Of a DNA stretch of 24,534 nucleotides, positions 6,738-14,649 are shown one piece after another. The translations under genes and the position numbers were made by a program. The notes under the pieces were generated by a model, which saw nothing but the letters and a program-made list of their open reading frames with translations, was not told the origin of the DNA and searched no databases. The stretch is from Nitrospirae bacterium CG2_30_53_67 (GTDB lineage: Bacteria; CG2-30-53-67): contig MNYV01000090.1 of the NCBI GenBank assembly GCA_001873285.1, positions 1-24,534 of the forward strand. Direction: 5' to 3'. The stretch's first letter is position 1. Each line of letters begins with the position of its first letter.

Positions 6738-8503
6738 ACGCTGTATTTATTCGTAATCGGCAGCCTGCGTCCTGAGCCGAAGGCCCTGGGCGTGATCCGG
6801 ATCCCCAGGGCGGCCTGCTGGCGCTTATACTCGTTTTTGTCGATCATCCGAATGATGCGGCGGACGGTTTTTTGATCATAACCCAGACCCACGATGTCCG
6901 AGGCGGATTCATCCAATTCTACATAAGCGTGCAGGATCCCGTCGAGGATCTCATAATCAGGGAGTGTATCCGAATCTTTTTGACCCGGAGAGAGTTCCGC
7001 CGAGGGGGGTTTGGTCATGATTCGTTCCGGGATCACCGGCTGTTCGGCCAGGCTGTTTCTGTAATCGGCGAGTTTATAGACGAGGGTCTTGGGCACATCG
7101 GAAATCAGGGCCAGTCCCCCTGCCATGTCGCCGTAGAGAGTGGCATATCCCACTCCCACTTCGGATTTGTTCCCCGTGCTGATGACCAGATAGCCGAACT
7201 TGTTGGAGAGCGCCATGAGGATCACCCCGCGGATTCGTGCCTGGATGTTTTCTTCAGTGACGTCTCTTTTTTTGCCTTTAAAAATTTTTGAAAGCGCTGC
7301 CGCAAAGGCGTCATAGATATCGTGGATCGGGATGATCTTCAGCCGGATGCCCAGGTTCCCGGCCAGTATTTTTGCATCCTCCACGCTATCCCTGGAGGTG
7401 ATCCTGCTCGGCATGGAGACCCCGATCACATGATCCGCGCCGATGGCGTCCACGGCCAGGGCGGCCGTCAGGGCGGAATCAATCCCTCCGGAGATCCCGA
7501 TGACGACCTTCCTGAAGCCGTTCTTCCGCGCATAATCGGAAAGGCCGAGTTTGAGCGCCGAATAGACCTCTTCGTATGGATGATAAGCCTCGTGGACCTC
7601 GCGCAGCAGGAAGGGATTCTCAGTGATGTCAAGTTTTTTCCGGCACGTCCCTTTATCGAGGCTGCGGGTGATCCCCGTGGAAGCAATGACCGTCAAGGGC
7701 CTTGCATTCAGTTTGGTTTCCAAAGTCCTCCGCCGGTTCCGGGGGTTTTTCAGCCGGTCATGGCGCACGTCGTCCAGGTTCAGGTCGGATACGATCAGGT
7801 CTTCCTCAAAGGCCTTGCCGAGGGATATCAGGTGTCCCTGCTGGTCGGCGATCAGGCTCCTGCCGTCAAAGACCAGATCGTCCTGGCCTCCGACCATATT
7901 GTTGAACATCAGGACGGCCAGATGATCCCTGGCCCTCGTGGCGATCATCTCCCGTCTCATGCCCGCCTTGCCGGCATGGAAGGGCGATGCGGAGATGTTG
8001 ACCACGAGTTCAGCTCCGTTTCGGGCCAGTTCCACGGCCGGACCGTCAGGGAACCAGATGTCCTCACAGATGGTCACCCCGAAGAGGGCGCAGTCCATAT
8101 CAAATAAGAAGCTTTGGGCCCCCTGCCGAAAATAGCGATGCTCGTCGAATACATCGTAATTCGGAAGAAGGATCTTGTGCTGGGTTCCGATCCATTGGCC
8201 GTCATGGAGGACGGCGGCGGCATTATAGAGATCGTCCGTGTAGTCCACGAATCCCACAATCACGCAGATCCCTTTTGTTTCCGGCAGGATTTTCTGCAGG
8301 CATTCGAGATTCTTCCGGATAAAGTCGGGCTTTAACAGGAGATCCTTGGGAGGGTATCCGGTTACGACAAGTTCCGGGAAGGAGAGGAGTTGAACCCCCT
8401 TTTTTCGGGCAGCCCGGATCCACTCGACCATTTTTTTACGGTTTCCATCCAGGTCCCCGACCACCGGGTTGATCTGTGCCATTCCCACGCGGAGACATCT
8501 CAT
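6734..8503 (-). CDS. nadE: Glutamine-dependent NAD+ synthetase
   Basis: NadE performs the last step of NAD+ biosynthesis, amidating nicotinic acid adenine dinucleotide with ATP and ammonia taken from glutamine. The N-terminal nitrilase-type glutaminase domain (about 1-270) shows the catalytic triad Glu44 (SFPEL), Lys110 (HKILLPNYD) and Cys146 (TICEDIW). The C-terminal synthetase domain (about 300-589) has the ATP-pyrophosphatase P-loop SGGIDS at 338-343 and the STGNKSE motif. At 589 residues the length is normal for the two-domain type. AAGGAG lies 7 bases before the ATG, and a well-spaced promoter lies at 8554-8582. It is the first gene of the leftward run and is divergent from feoB. The presence of the glutaminase domain means free ammonia is not required. 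Confidence 0.97.
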   Translation of the reverse strand: MRCLRVGMAQINPVVGDLDGNRKKMVEWIRAARKKGVQLLSFPELVVTGYPPKDLLLKPDFIRKNLECLQKILPETKGICVIVGFVDYTDDLYNAAAVLHDGQWIGTQHKILLPNYDVFDEHRYFRQGAQSFLFDMDCALFGVTICEDIWFPDGPAVELARNGAELVVNISASPFHAGKAGMRREMIATRARDHLAVLMFNNMVGGQDDLVFDGRSLIADQQGHLISLGKAFEEDLIVSDLNLDDVRHDRLKNPRNRRRTLETKLNARPLTVIASTGITRSLDKGTCRKKLDITENPFLLREVHEAYHPYEEVYSALKLGLSDYARKNGFRKVVIGISGGIDSALTAALAVDAIGADHVIGVSMPSRITSRDSVEDAKILAGNLGIRLKIIPIHDIYDAFAAALSKIFKGKKRDVTEENIQARIRGVILMALSNKFGYLVISTGNKSEVGVGYATLYGDMAGGLALISDVPKTLVYKLADYRNSLAEQPVIPERIMTKPPSAELSPGQKDSDTLPDYEILDGILHAYVELDESASDIVGLGYDQKTVRRIIRMIDKNEYKRQQAALGIRITPRAFGSGRRLPITNKYSV

Positions 8504-8553
8504 GGAACCGCTCCTTCTCCAGAAAAGGTCCTTTTGTCCTTTGATTCAGAGCT

Positions 8554-8582
8554 ATCATAAGAAATAGAGGGGAAAAATTCAA
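8554..8582 (-). promoter_or_regulatory. Candidate sigma-70-type promoter for nadE
   Basis: On the minus strand TTGAAT (8582-8577) and TATGAT (8559-8554) are 17 bases apart, each matching consensus at five of six positions or nearly so. The predicted transcription start is about 45 bases upstream of the nadE ATG. It shares the 224-base divergent region with the feoB promoter candidate. No Fur-like operator was recognised between them. Confidence 0.5.
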
Positions 8583-8638
8583 GCGAATTCACGCGCCTCT
8601 TTCAAAACGTTTGCTGACCGGAGTTTTTTCATAAAAAC

Positions 8639-8671
8639 TTGGTTGTTTTCCGCCGGGGGTTATACTACTAT
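8639..8671 (+). promoter_or_regulatory. Candidate promoter for the feoB operon
   Basis: Two overlapping choices fit. TTGGTT (8639-8644) with TATACT (8661-8666) has 16-base spacing; TTGTTT (8643-8648) with TACTAT (8666-8671) has 17-base spacing. Either would start transcription roughly 50 bases before the feoB TTG codon. An A-run follows at 8672-8679. I saw no clear palindromic metal-regulator operator over the promoter. Confidence 0.4.
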
Positions 8672-8727
8672 AAAAAAAATTGCGGCTGATCATGGATGGA
8701 TGATGGACACGTGACGGAGGGGAAAGC

Positions 8728-10692
8728 TTGACTGACGGGAAGCGTAAAGAGCCCAAAACGGTGATCCTGGTAGGGAGCCCGAATGTAGGAAAAAGTGTGA
8801 TTTTCGGTCTGCTGACAGGAAGGTATGTGACCGTATCGAATTATCCGGGGACCTCCGTGGAGATCGTGGAGGGGATTATTCAAACCACCGGAAGGGGGCA
8901 GGAGAACATCAAGATCATCGACAGCCCCGGCGTCAACAGCCTGATTCCCAAGTCCGAGGATGAACAGGTGACGAGGAATATCCTTCTCCGAACAGAGGAC
9001 GCCGGGATCTTGCAGGTAGCCGATTTCAAGAATCTGAAGCGTTCCCTTCTGATCAACTCCCAGCTTTCAGACATGGGCTTGCCCATGGTTCTTGTCTTGA
9101 ATATGTATGACGAGGCCGAGGAGCGGGGGATCCGCATTGACCGTGACCGGCTCTCTGAGATTTTGGGGATTCGGGTGATCCCCACCGTGGCCACCGAGCG
9201 GAGGGGCCTCAGGGAGATTTGGAAGTCTCTCGGCGAATTCCGCCACGCAAACCGAGAGGCGCGGTTTTCTCCTCCCATCGAGGCCGCCGTTGAGGAACTC
9301 GCCGCTCTTCTTCCGGAGACGCCGGTCTCAAAAAGGTTTCTTGCCCTCACGCTTCTGGCGGAAGACAGGCATTTATATCATCTCCTGAAGGAAACCGACC
9401 CGGACCTCGACACCGGGAAGATTCAGGAGATCCTTCAAAAGGCTCAAGAGGAGTTCCAGGATCCTCTGGGTTATGTGATCCAGAAACAAAGGCAGGTCTA
9501 TGTGGATGAGATCTTCAAGCTCTGCGTTCAGCAGGAATACAAACCTTCATCGAGCCGGAGAGAAACCGTAGGGAATTGGGCCATGCATCCGGTCATCGGG
9601 GTTCCGGTCCTTTTCTTCCTCCTTTACCTGATGTACCTCTTCGTGGGGAAAATCGGGGCCGGTTACGGAGTCAATTTTTTGGAGAATGTTGTCTTCGGGC
9701 GGGTGGTGACGCCCTTCTTGACCCGTGTGGTGGATGCCGTCCTCCCCTTTGCCTTTATGCACGATCTTTTGGTCGGTGAGTACGGAGTTTTATCCGTGGG
9801 GCTCACTTACTCTGTGGCCATCGTTCTTCCGGTGGTCAGTTTCTTTTTCCTTTTTTTCGGATTGCTTGAGGACTCCGGTTACCTTCCCCGGCTCACGGTC
9901 ATGTCCAACCGAGTCTTCAAGAAGATCGGTTTGAACGGGAGGGCTGTTCTTCCCATGGTCCTCGGCCTCGGATGCGTCACCATGGCGACCCTGACCACAA
10001 GAATCCTGACGACCCGAAAGGAAAGAGTCATAGCCACCCTGCTTCTTGCCCTCGGGATCCCTTGTTCAGCCCAATTGGGAGTGATCTTGGGCCTGGTCGG
10101 GGGTCTCTCCATGAAGGCCCTGGCCATCGTGATCGTAACGGTTCTGATGCAGCTTTTGATTGTGGGCCATCTTGCGGCCAAGGTTGTTCCGGGCAAGAGT
10201 TCGGATTTCCTGATTGAGATTCCGCCCCTCCGAATCCCCCAGATGTCAAACATCGTTATGAAGACCTACCACAGGGTCAAATGGTTTCTGAAGGAGGCCG
10301 TTCCCCTTTTTATGCTGGGTACGTTTATCCTCTTTTTGCTCGATAGGCTGGGTTTGATCGGCGGGATTGAGCGGGTCCTCGCGCCGGTCCTGGAGGGGCT
10401 GCTTGATCTTCCGGCCAAGACAGCCCAGGCCTTTATTGTCGGGTTTCTGAGACGAGACTACGGCGCCGCCGGACTTTTCATGATGGCCGATCGGGGAGAA
10501 ATGAGTATGCTTCAGCTTGCTGTGAGTATGACGGTAATGGTCCTCTTTGTCCCTTGTCTGGCCAACTATTTTGTCATGATTAAAGAGCACGGCAAAAAAG
10601 TGGCTTTTTATATGGTGAGCTTTATCCTGGTTTATGCAATTCTGGTGGGGGCCGTGCTGAACGTCGTTCTACGAACTTTTTCGATTTTGTAG
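8728..10692 (+). CDS. feoB: FeoB-type ferrous iron transporter, variant gate motifs
   Basis: FeoB is a GTP-regulated inner membrane transporter of Fe(II). The cytoplasmic G domain shows G1 GSPNVGKS (16-23), G2-region SNYPGT (37-42), G3 DSPG (65-68) and G4 NMYD (125-128). A helical spacer follows, then about eight hydrophobic segments from residue 288 to the end at 654. The membrane part has paired gate motifs, but they are not the canonical ones: GLGCVTMAT (413-421) stands where GxGCNVP is usual, PCSAQ at 445-449 where SCGAR is usual, and GFLRRDYG (572-579) where GFLRKE is usual. This marks a divergent FeoB subfamily. Length is at the short end for FeoB. The start is TTG at 8728, set by GGAGGGG at 8716-8722; the nearby ATG and GTG open frames that stop at once. 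A DtxR-FeoA protein follows 10 bases later. Confidence 0.92.
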   Translation: MTDGKRKEPKTVILVGSPNVGKSVIFGLLTGRYVTVSNYPGTSVEIVEGIIQTTGRGQENIKIIDSPGVNSLIPKSEDEQVTRNILLRTEDAGILQVADFKNLKRSLLINSQLSDMGLPMVLVLNMYDEAEERGIRIDRDRLSEILGIRVIPTVATERRGLREIWKSLGEFRHANREARFSPPIEAAVEELAALLPETPVSKRFLALTLLAEDRHLYHLLKETDPDLDTGKIQEILQKAQEEFQDPLGYVIQKQRQVYVDEIFKLCVQQEYKPSSSRRETVGNWAMHPVIGVPVLFFLLYLMYLFVGKIGAGYGVNFLENVVFGRVVTPFLTRVVDAVLPFAFMHDLLVGEYGVLSVGLTYSVAIVLPVVSFFFLFFGLLEDSGYLPRLTVMSNRVFKKIGLNGRAVLPMVLGLGCVTMATLTTRILTTRKERVIATLLLALGIPCSAQLGVILGLVGGLSMKALAIVIVTVLMQLLIVGHLAAKVVPGKSSDFLIEIPPLRIPQMSNIVMKTYHRVKWFLKEAVPLFMLGTFILFLLDRLGLIGGIERVLAPVLEGLLDLPAKTAQAFIVGFLRRDYGAAGLFMMADRGEMSMLQLAVSMTVMVLFVPCLANYFVMIKEHGKKVAFYMVSFILVYAILVGAVLNVVLRTFSIL

Positions 10693-10702
10693 GAGGAAGA
10701 CC

Positions 10703-11359
10703 ATGAACAGGGAAGATCGTGAAGAGGCCATGGAGTTGATCGGGACCCTGGGGGAGAAAGGAGAGGTGTTTTTAAAAGATCTGCAGGCGCGCGGCCTTAA
10801 CCATCCGCTCACGCAGGAACAGATCTCCCTTCTTCAAGAAGAGAAAATGATCGTCATCGATCCCCGTGGAAAAGTCCAGGCCACGGAGAAGGGGAAGAGC
10901 CTGTCCGAAGAGATCATCCGGCGCCATCGTCTGGCCGAGCGCCTGATTTCGGACGTATTGATCTTGAGGGAGAAGAACAAGATCGAAGAGTCCGCCTGTG
11001 ACCTTGAGCACGTGATGAGTCCGCAGTTGACCGACAGTATCTGCACCCTGCTCGGCCATCCCACAAGCTGTCCCCATGGGAAGCGCATCCCGCGTGGGAC
11101 CTGCTGTTCCGAAAAAAGAACGCAGATTGAAAGCCTGATCCGTTCTCTGGACAAGCTGGATCCGGGAGGGCAGGGAGTCATCGCCTATATCTCCACCCGG
11201 GACCATCAGCTCCTGGACCAGCTTACCTCTATGGGTCTTTTCCCCGGCACCCGGGTCAAGGTTCACCAGAAACAGCCTGCCCTGGTGATTCTCTTTGAGG
11301 AAACGACCCTGGCCCTGGACAAGGAGATCGCACGGGAGATCCATGTCTGGAGGAAGTAG
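10703..11359 (+). CDS. DtxR-family metalloregulator fused to a C-terminal FeoA domain
   Basis: The 218-residue protein combines an iron/manganese-responsive DtxR/MntR-type repressor with a FeoA SH3-like domain. Residues 1-70 form a degenerate winged helix. Residues 72-135 carry the dimerisation/metal region: RRHRLAERLI (73-82) and ACDLEHVMSP (98-107), where His75, Glu79, Cys99, Glu102 and His103 align by eye with DtxR ligands, then GHPTSCPHGKRIP (118-130). A CC pair at 134-135 could bind metal. Residues about 153-218 are FeoA-like (STRDHQLLDQLTSMGLFPGTRVKV). AGGAGG precedes the ATG, which lies 10 bases after the feoB stop, so the two share a transcript. Inference: it senses Fe(II), represses its own operon and may also touch FeoB through the FeoA domain. 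It ends 32 bases before the convergent hemY. Confidence 0.9.
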   Translation: MNREDREEAMELIGTLGEKGEVFLKDLQARGLNHPLTQEQISLLQEEKMIVIDPRGKVQATEKGKSLSEEIIRRHRLAERLISDVLILREKNKIEESACDLEHVMSPQLTDSICTLLGHPTSCPHGKRIPRGTCCSEKRTQIESLIRSLDKLDPGGQGVIAYISTRDHQLLDQLTSMGLFPGTRVKVHQKQPALVILFEETTLALDKEIAREIHVWRK

Positions 11360-11391
11360 ACGGGGTCCCCCTCTAACGAACCCGCTTTCCC

Positions 11392-12816
11392 CTATGCTTT
11401 TTTGATGAAAGCCATGACCCTCTCCGCGGCACGCTCTGCGCTCTCAACGCAGTCATTAATCCCGATACCGTAGAAAGCGTTGCCTGTCAGGAAGAGACCG
11501 GGATGATCTTCGGCGAGGATCTGCTCCAATGCGGAGAGACGTTTGCCGTGGCCGACCGTATATTGCGGGATGGCTTCTTTGTGTTGGAATATCTTGACAA
11601 ACTTTGGTGCAGCCTGGATCCCCATGATCTCTTTCAGCGTCTGCCGGGCGCCGGCAAGAATCTCATCGGGATTTGCAAGAGCGTATTCGGGATGACGGGC
11701 GCCGCCGGCCATGCTCCGAAGAGAGACATACCCCTCGGGCGCCCTTCCGGGGAAGATGCTGGAATCCCAAAGCGTACCCAGGATCTTCTTGTTTTCCTGA
11801 TTCGGAATCAGGAAACCGAAGCCGTCTACGGAAATCGGAATGGACTCTTTCCGATACCCCAGGCAGATGACGGAAACCGGGGCATAAGGGATTTGACGCA
11901 GCGTGTCCGATGCCTGGTCGGAAAGCCCTGAAAGTATCCGGGCGGCGGCGTAGGCTGGAACGGCGGAGACCACAATTTTTGCAGGGATAGGAGCGCTTTG
12001 ATTTTCCACCTGAATCCGGAAAGGCGGTTCACCCTTCAAGCCCCTTTGAATCCGGCTGACCTTGCAGGATACTTGAATGGAACCGGAAAGTGCGTCACGC
12101 AGGGCATGAACCAGATCTTCCAGCCCCCCCGCAAAGGAAGTGAGGATGCCCCCGGGGCCGGCCGGGCCGGCCTGGGGCGCCTTTGCTTCTCCCTCAGTCC
12201 TTTTTTTCTTTTGGATTTTGATCATGGCCCGGATCAGGCTTCCATACTCAGCTTCCAGCTCTGCGATCCTCGGGAAGCAGCTTTTCAGACTCATCTGTTC
12301 CGGGTCTCCGGCGAAGATCCCCGAGACCATGGGCCCGATCAGTTTGTCTAAGGCCTCTTGCCCCAGTCTCCGCCGCGCAAAATCCGCAAGGGTTTCGTCC
12401 CGGTCCTTCGGGGCTTTCCGGGCCCAGAGCTCACCGATGATTCTCAGACGGCCCCGGAGAGACAGAAGGCCGGATTTAAAAAATGCAGGAGGACTTTCGG
12501 GGAGAGCATGAAGTTTTCCCCCGGAATAAATAAAACGTTTGCGCGCCTGATCCCGGCTTTTGAGAAGCCGCCCTGAAACACCGAGCCGTTTACAAAGCTC
12601 AAGAGTGAGAGGCTTGTTGTCGAGAAAACCGTTGGGGCCGTACTCACAAAGAAAGCCCTGGTCTCGAATGCTCCAGATCTTCCCTCCGAGCCGGTCTTCG
12701 CTTTCCAGGACCGTGAGTTCAATGTCCTGCCCGGTTCTTGCGGCGCCTTCCCGGATGCAAAAGGCGGCCAAGAGACCGGAAATACCGCCGCCGATGACCA
12801 CGATCCGTGTTCCCAT
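11392..12816 (-). CDS. hemY: Protoporphyrinogen/coproporphyrinogen oxidase
   Basis: HemY-type PPOX is a FAD enzyme that removes six electrons from protoporphyrinogen IX (or coproporphyrinogen III in coproporphyrin-dependent organisms) late in heme synthesis, using O2 or another acceptor. The 474-residue protein begins with the dinucleotide motif IGGGISGLLAA (8-18) and LESEDRLGGKIWS for the FAD ribose region. It carries the PPOX-specific segments EYGPNGFLDN and VSGIFAGDPEQMSLKSCFP, and ends with the second FAD site GNAFYGIGINDCVESAERAA. Length is typical. AGGA lies 6 bases before the ATG. It follows rpoH by 66 bases on the same strand, and may be read from the rpoH promoter. It is convergent with the iron module, a sensible neighbour because heme synthesis consumes iron. 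Confidence 0.95.
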   Translation of the reverse strand: MGTRIVVIGGGISGLLAAFCIREGAARTGQDIELTVLESEDRLGGKIWSIRDQGFLCEYGPNGFLDNKPLTLELCKRLGVSGRLLKSRDQARKRFIYSGGKLHALPESPPAFFKSGLLSLRGRLRIIGELWARKAPKDRDETLADFARRRLGQEALDKLIGPMVSGIFAGDPEQMSLKSCFPRIAELEAEYGSLIRAMIKIQKKKRTEGEAKAPQAGPAGPGGILTSFAGGLEDLVHALRDALSGSIQVSCKVSRIQRGLKGEPPFRIQVENQSAPIPAKIVVSAVPAYAAARILSGLSDQASDTLRQIPYAPVSVICLGYRKESIPISVDGFGFLIPNQENKKILGTLWDSSIFPGRAPEGYVSLRSMAGGARHPEYALANPDEILAGARQTLKEIMGIQAAPKFVKIFQHKEAIPQYTVGHGKRLSALEQILAEDHPGLFLTGNAFYGIGINDCVESAERAAERVMAFIKKA

Positions 12817-12882
12817 GGTGAATCCTGTATGCGGAAAAGAAACAATATTTTTTGCATACTTATATAGGAGAGCGGTGAAATG

Positions 12883-13842
12883 TCAATGATTTTTTTCAGT
12901 ATCGCTGACGCCCAGGCGGGGACTGTGATCCTGATCAATATGTATCCCTGCGAACGCATCGAATTGAGAGAGATATTTCTTGAGTTTGCGGATCAGCCTC
13001 GTCTCAATCTGACGCACCCGTTCCCGGCTGATCTTGTAGCTGTTCGCAATCTCCTGAAGGGTCGCCGGATTTTCGGACAAAAGCCGTTTCTTGAAGATCA
13101 GGAGTTCCTTTTCCCCCAGAGTTCTTGAGAACTCCCGGAGCTTTTCAGTGAAAAGTTTCATGAATTGGGAGTCCGCCAATCGTTCATCAACCGGGATCTC
13201 CTTTGATGAGAAGAAGTGCATGAAGGAGGTCTTGGAGTCTTCCTGAATCGGGGCATCCAGAGAGACTTCGTCTCCCTTGAGGATTTGCTGCATCTCAATG
13301 ACGTCGGACTCCCGGACGTCGAAACTTTCGGCCAGCAGCCTGGGGCTGGGCATATCCCCGTCGGCCATGATCCGTTCATATTCCTGGTTGAGTTTAAAAA
13401 AGAGCTTCTTCTGGGCTGCGGTGGTCCCGATTTTATAGATACGATAGTTGTTCATGATGAATTTCAGAATATAGGCCCGGATCCACCAGGCTGCATACGT
13501 GGAGAGCTTAACTCCTTTGTAGGGGTCATATTTTTTGATCGCCTGCATCAGTCCGATATTTCCTTCCTGGATCAGGTCAAGAACGTTCTGGTAAAGGCGG
13601 ACAAAATCAAAGGCGATCTTGACGACCAGGCGAAGATTTCCCAAGACCAGTTTCTGTGCGGCGTCTACATCCCGGGTTTCGGCGTAGCGTACCGCCAGGG
13701 CATATTCTTCCTCGGGGGTGAGAAGGGGATAGGTCCTGATCTCTGATAGGTACCTCTGCAGGGGATCGCTCTTGATCAGCGACTTCCCTCCCGCGGCAGG
13801 CGGTTTGTTCGTGTTGTTCGGATGCGCTTTGTTTTTCATCAT
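12883..13842 (-). CDS. rpoH: RNA polymerase sigma factor, RpoH (sigma-32) type
   Basis: This alternative sigma factor directs RNA polymerase, probably to heat-shock or stress promoters. The 319-residue protein has region 1.2 (DPLQRYLSEIRTYPLLTPEEE, split at about 26-46), region 2 with LIQEGNIGLMQA (90-101) and the tryptophan pair AAWWIRA (117-123), the RpoH-box equivalent QKKLFFKL (144-151) that separates RpoH from RpoD/RpoS, region 3, and region 4.2 HTH (about 261-290, ISRERVRQIE). Its total length is slightly above E. coli RpoH because of a 25-residue polar N-terminal extension. The ATG at 13842 (or the next codon, also ATG) has no Shine-Dalgarno, and the best promoter sits only about 13 bases upstream. 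An alternative CTG start at codon 22 has GGGAGGG 6 bases before it. Start choice is therefore uncertain. Confidence 0.9.
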   Translation of the reverse strand: MMKNKAHPNNTNKPPAAGGKSLIKSDPLQRYLSEIRTYPLLTPEEEYALAVRYAETRDVDAAQKLVLGNLRLVVKIAFDFVRLYQNVLDLIQEGNIGLMQAIKKYDPYKGVKLSTYAAWWIRAYILKFIMNNYRIYKIGTTAAQKKLFFKLNQEYERIMADGDMPSPRLLAESFDVRESDVIEMQQILKGDEVSLDAPIQEDSKTSFMHFFSSKEIPVDERLADSQFMKLFTEKLREFSRTLGEKELLIFKKRLLSENPATLQEIANSYKISRERVRQIETRLIRKLKKYLSQFDAFAGIHIDQDHSPRLGVSDTEKNH

Positions 13843-13854
13843 ATGAAGTATTTT

Positions 13855-13883
13855 ATATTATCATAATGAATGGTTCAGGTCAA
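13855..13883 (-). promoter_or_regulatory. Strong candidate promoter directly upstream of rpoH
   Basis: On the minus strand TTGACC (13883-13878) and TAATAT (13860-13855) have 17-base spacing, a good sigma-70-type match. The predicted transcription start falls near 13847-13849, only 5-7 bases before the annotated ATG, implying an almost leaderless mRNA or a start codon further downstream. Confidence 0.5.
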
Positions 13884-13948
13884 AGTTGAATCAAGGGATG
13901 GGTCTGCGACAAATTTATGGGTACAAATCAGGGTTACATATGTTTGTC

Positions 13949-14026
13949 ATTGTCCGGTCCCCCGATCCAGTCGGAGGACAGGCCCGACCTGTCTGCCGTG
14001 GCATCGGCACAGGCTGGCCGGACAAT
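13949..14026. repeat. REP-like multi-hairpin element with terminal inverted repeats (copy B)
   Basis: The 78-base element is bounded by the perfect 9-base inverted repeat ATTGTCCGG (13949-13957) and CCGGACAAT (14018-14026). Inside are the hairpins GACAGG-CCCGA-CCTGTC (13977-13993) and TGCCG-TGGCAT-CGGCA (13994-14009). The blocks at 13953-13967 and 13971-13984 recur, inverted, at 577-633. The element lies in the gene-free 245 bases between dciA-like and rpoH, where it may end transcription of the former. No other feature except the rpoH promoter is visible in that gap. Confidence 0.6.
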
Positions 14027-14087
14027 CCAGTCTTTTTCCGATTGAGAAGGATTCTATCCAGAGCAGGGATAGCCCGGATTTTTACGG

Positions 14088-14597
14088 TCAATCAAGATGG
14101 GTTGTGTTCAGCGGTTCTGAGGATGGTTTTTCTTCCTGTGATTTTTTCTCAGTCAGGTCTTTGAGCATGATGCGGTATAAAATTTCTCTTATTTCCGGAG
14201 AGGAGATCAGGCGGAGCGATGATTCGATCTCCTCTTTTTCAGCCCGGCTGATTCTGATCTTTTCAGAGCGGGTCTTTTGGGGTCGAGGTTCCGGGCCGTC
14301 AAGGGTCCCGATGCGAAAACGGATCTCCGACGCGGCCTCAAAGCCGAGTTTTCGGTTGATATTCCGGATGATGGGGTCCTTGAGAAAGTTGAGCTGATGC
14401 ATCCAGGAAGAATGTTCAACCGTGATGAACAGACACTTGCCGGAAAAGAATTCCGGACGGGTCTTTGAAGCAACCTCCGGGCCTACAATCTCTTCCCAGC
14501 AGGACCAGATGGCATGCCTCTCAATGATCCAATCCATGCCGAATTCCTTAAGGATGGCTTTCACTGTCCGGCCGGCGGCGACAGGAGTTCTTTCCAT
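14088..14597 (-). CDS. DUF721 / DciA-family protein
   Basis: The 169-residue protein carries a DUF721 domain (about 8-100): CWEEIVGPEVASKTRP (33-48) followed by LFITVEHSSWMHQLNFLK (56-73), the characteristic W-x-x-IVG and SxW-x-x-LxxLK pattern. DciA proteins are the ancestral loaders of the replicative helicase DnaB in bacteria lacking DnaC. Residues 100-169 are charged and poorly conserved, probably disordered. GAGGGG lies just upstream of the ATG. The gene is followed by a palindromic element and then rpoH, which has its own promoter. The family is confident; the helicase-loading role is inferred from family knowledge. Confidence 0.85.
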   Translation of the reverse strand: MERTPVAAGRTVKAILKEFGMDWIIERHAIWSCWEEIVGPEVASKTRPEFFSGKCLFITVEHSSWMHQLNFLKDPIIRNINRKLGFEAASEIRFRIGTLDGPEPRPQKTRSEKIRISRAEKEEIESSLRLISSPEIREILYRIMLKDLTEKKSQEEKPSSEPLNTTHLD

Positions 14598-14649
14598 ACA
14601 TAACCCCTCAGGTGGATATCATCTTTTGTTTTGATAAGGGCTTTATCTT

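Noticed and set aside
7322-8107. A 261-residue plus-strand open frame inside nadE
   Set aside because: It has Gly/Asp/Pro/His-rich composition with no motif; the opposite strand has a complete NAD synthetase with its catalytic residues.
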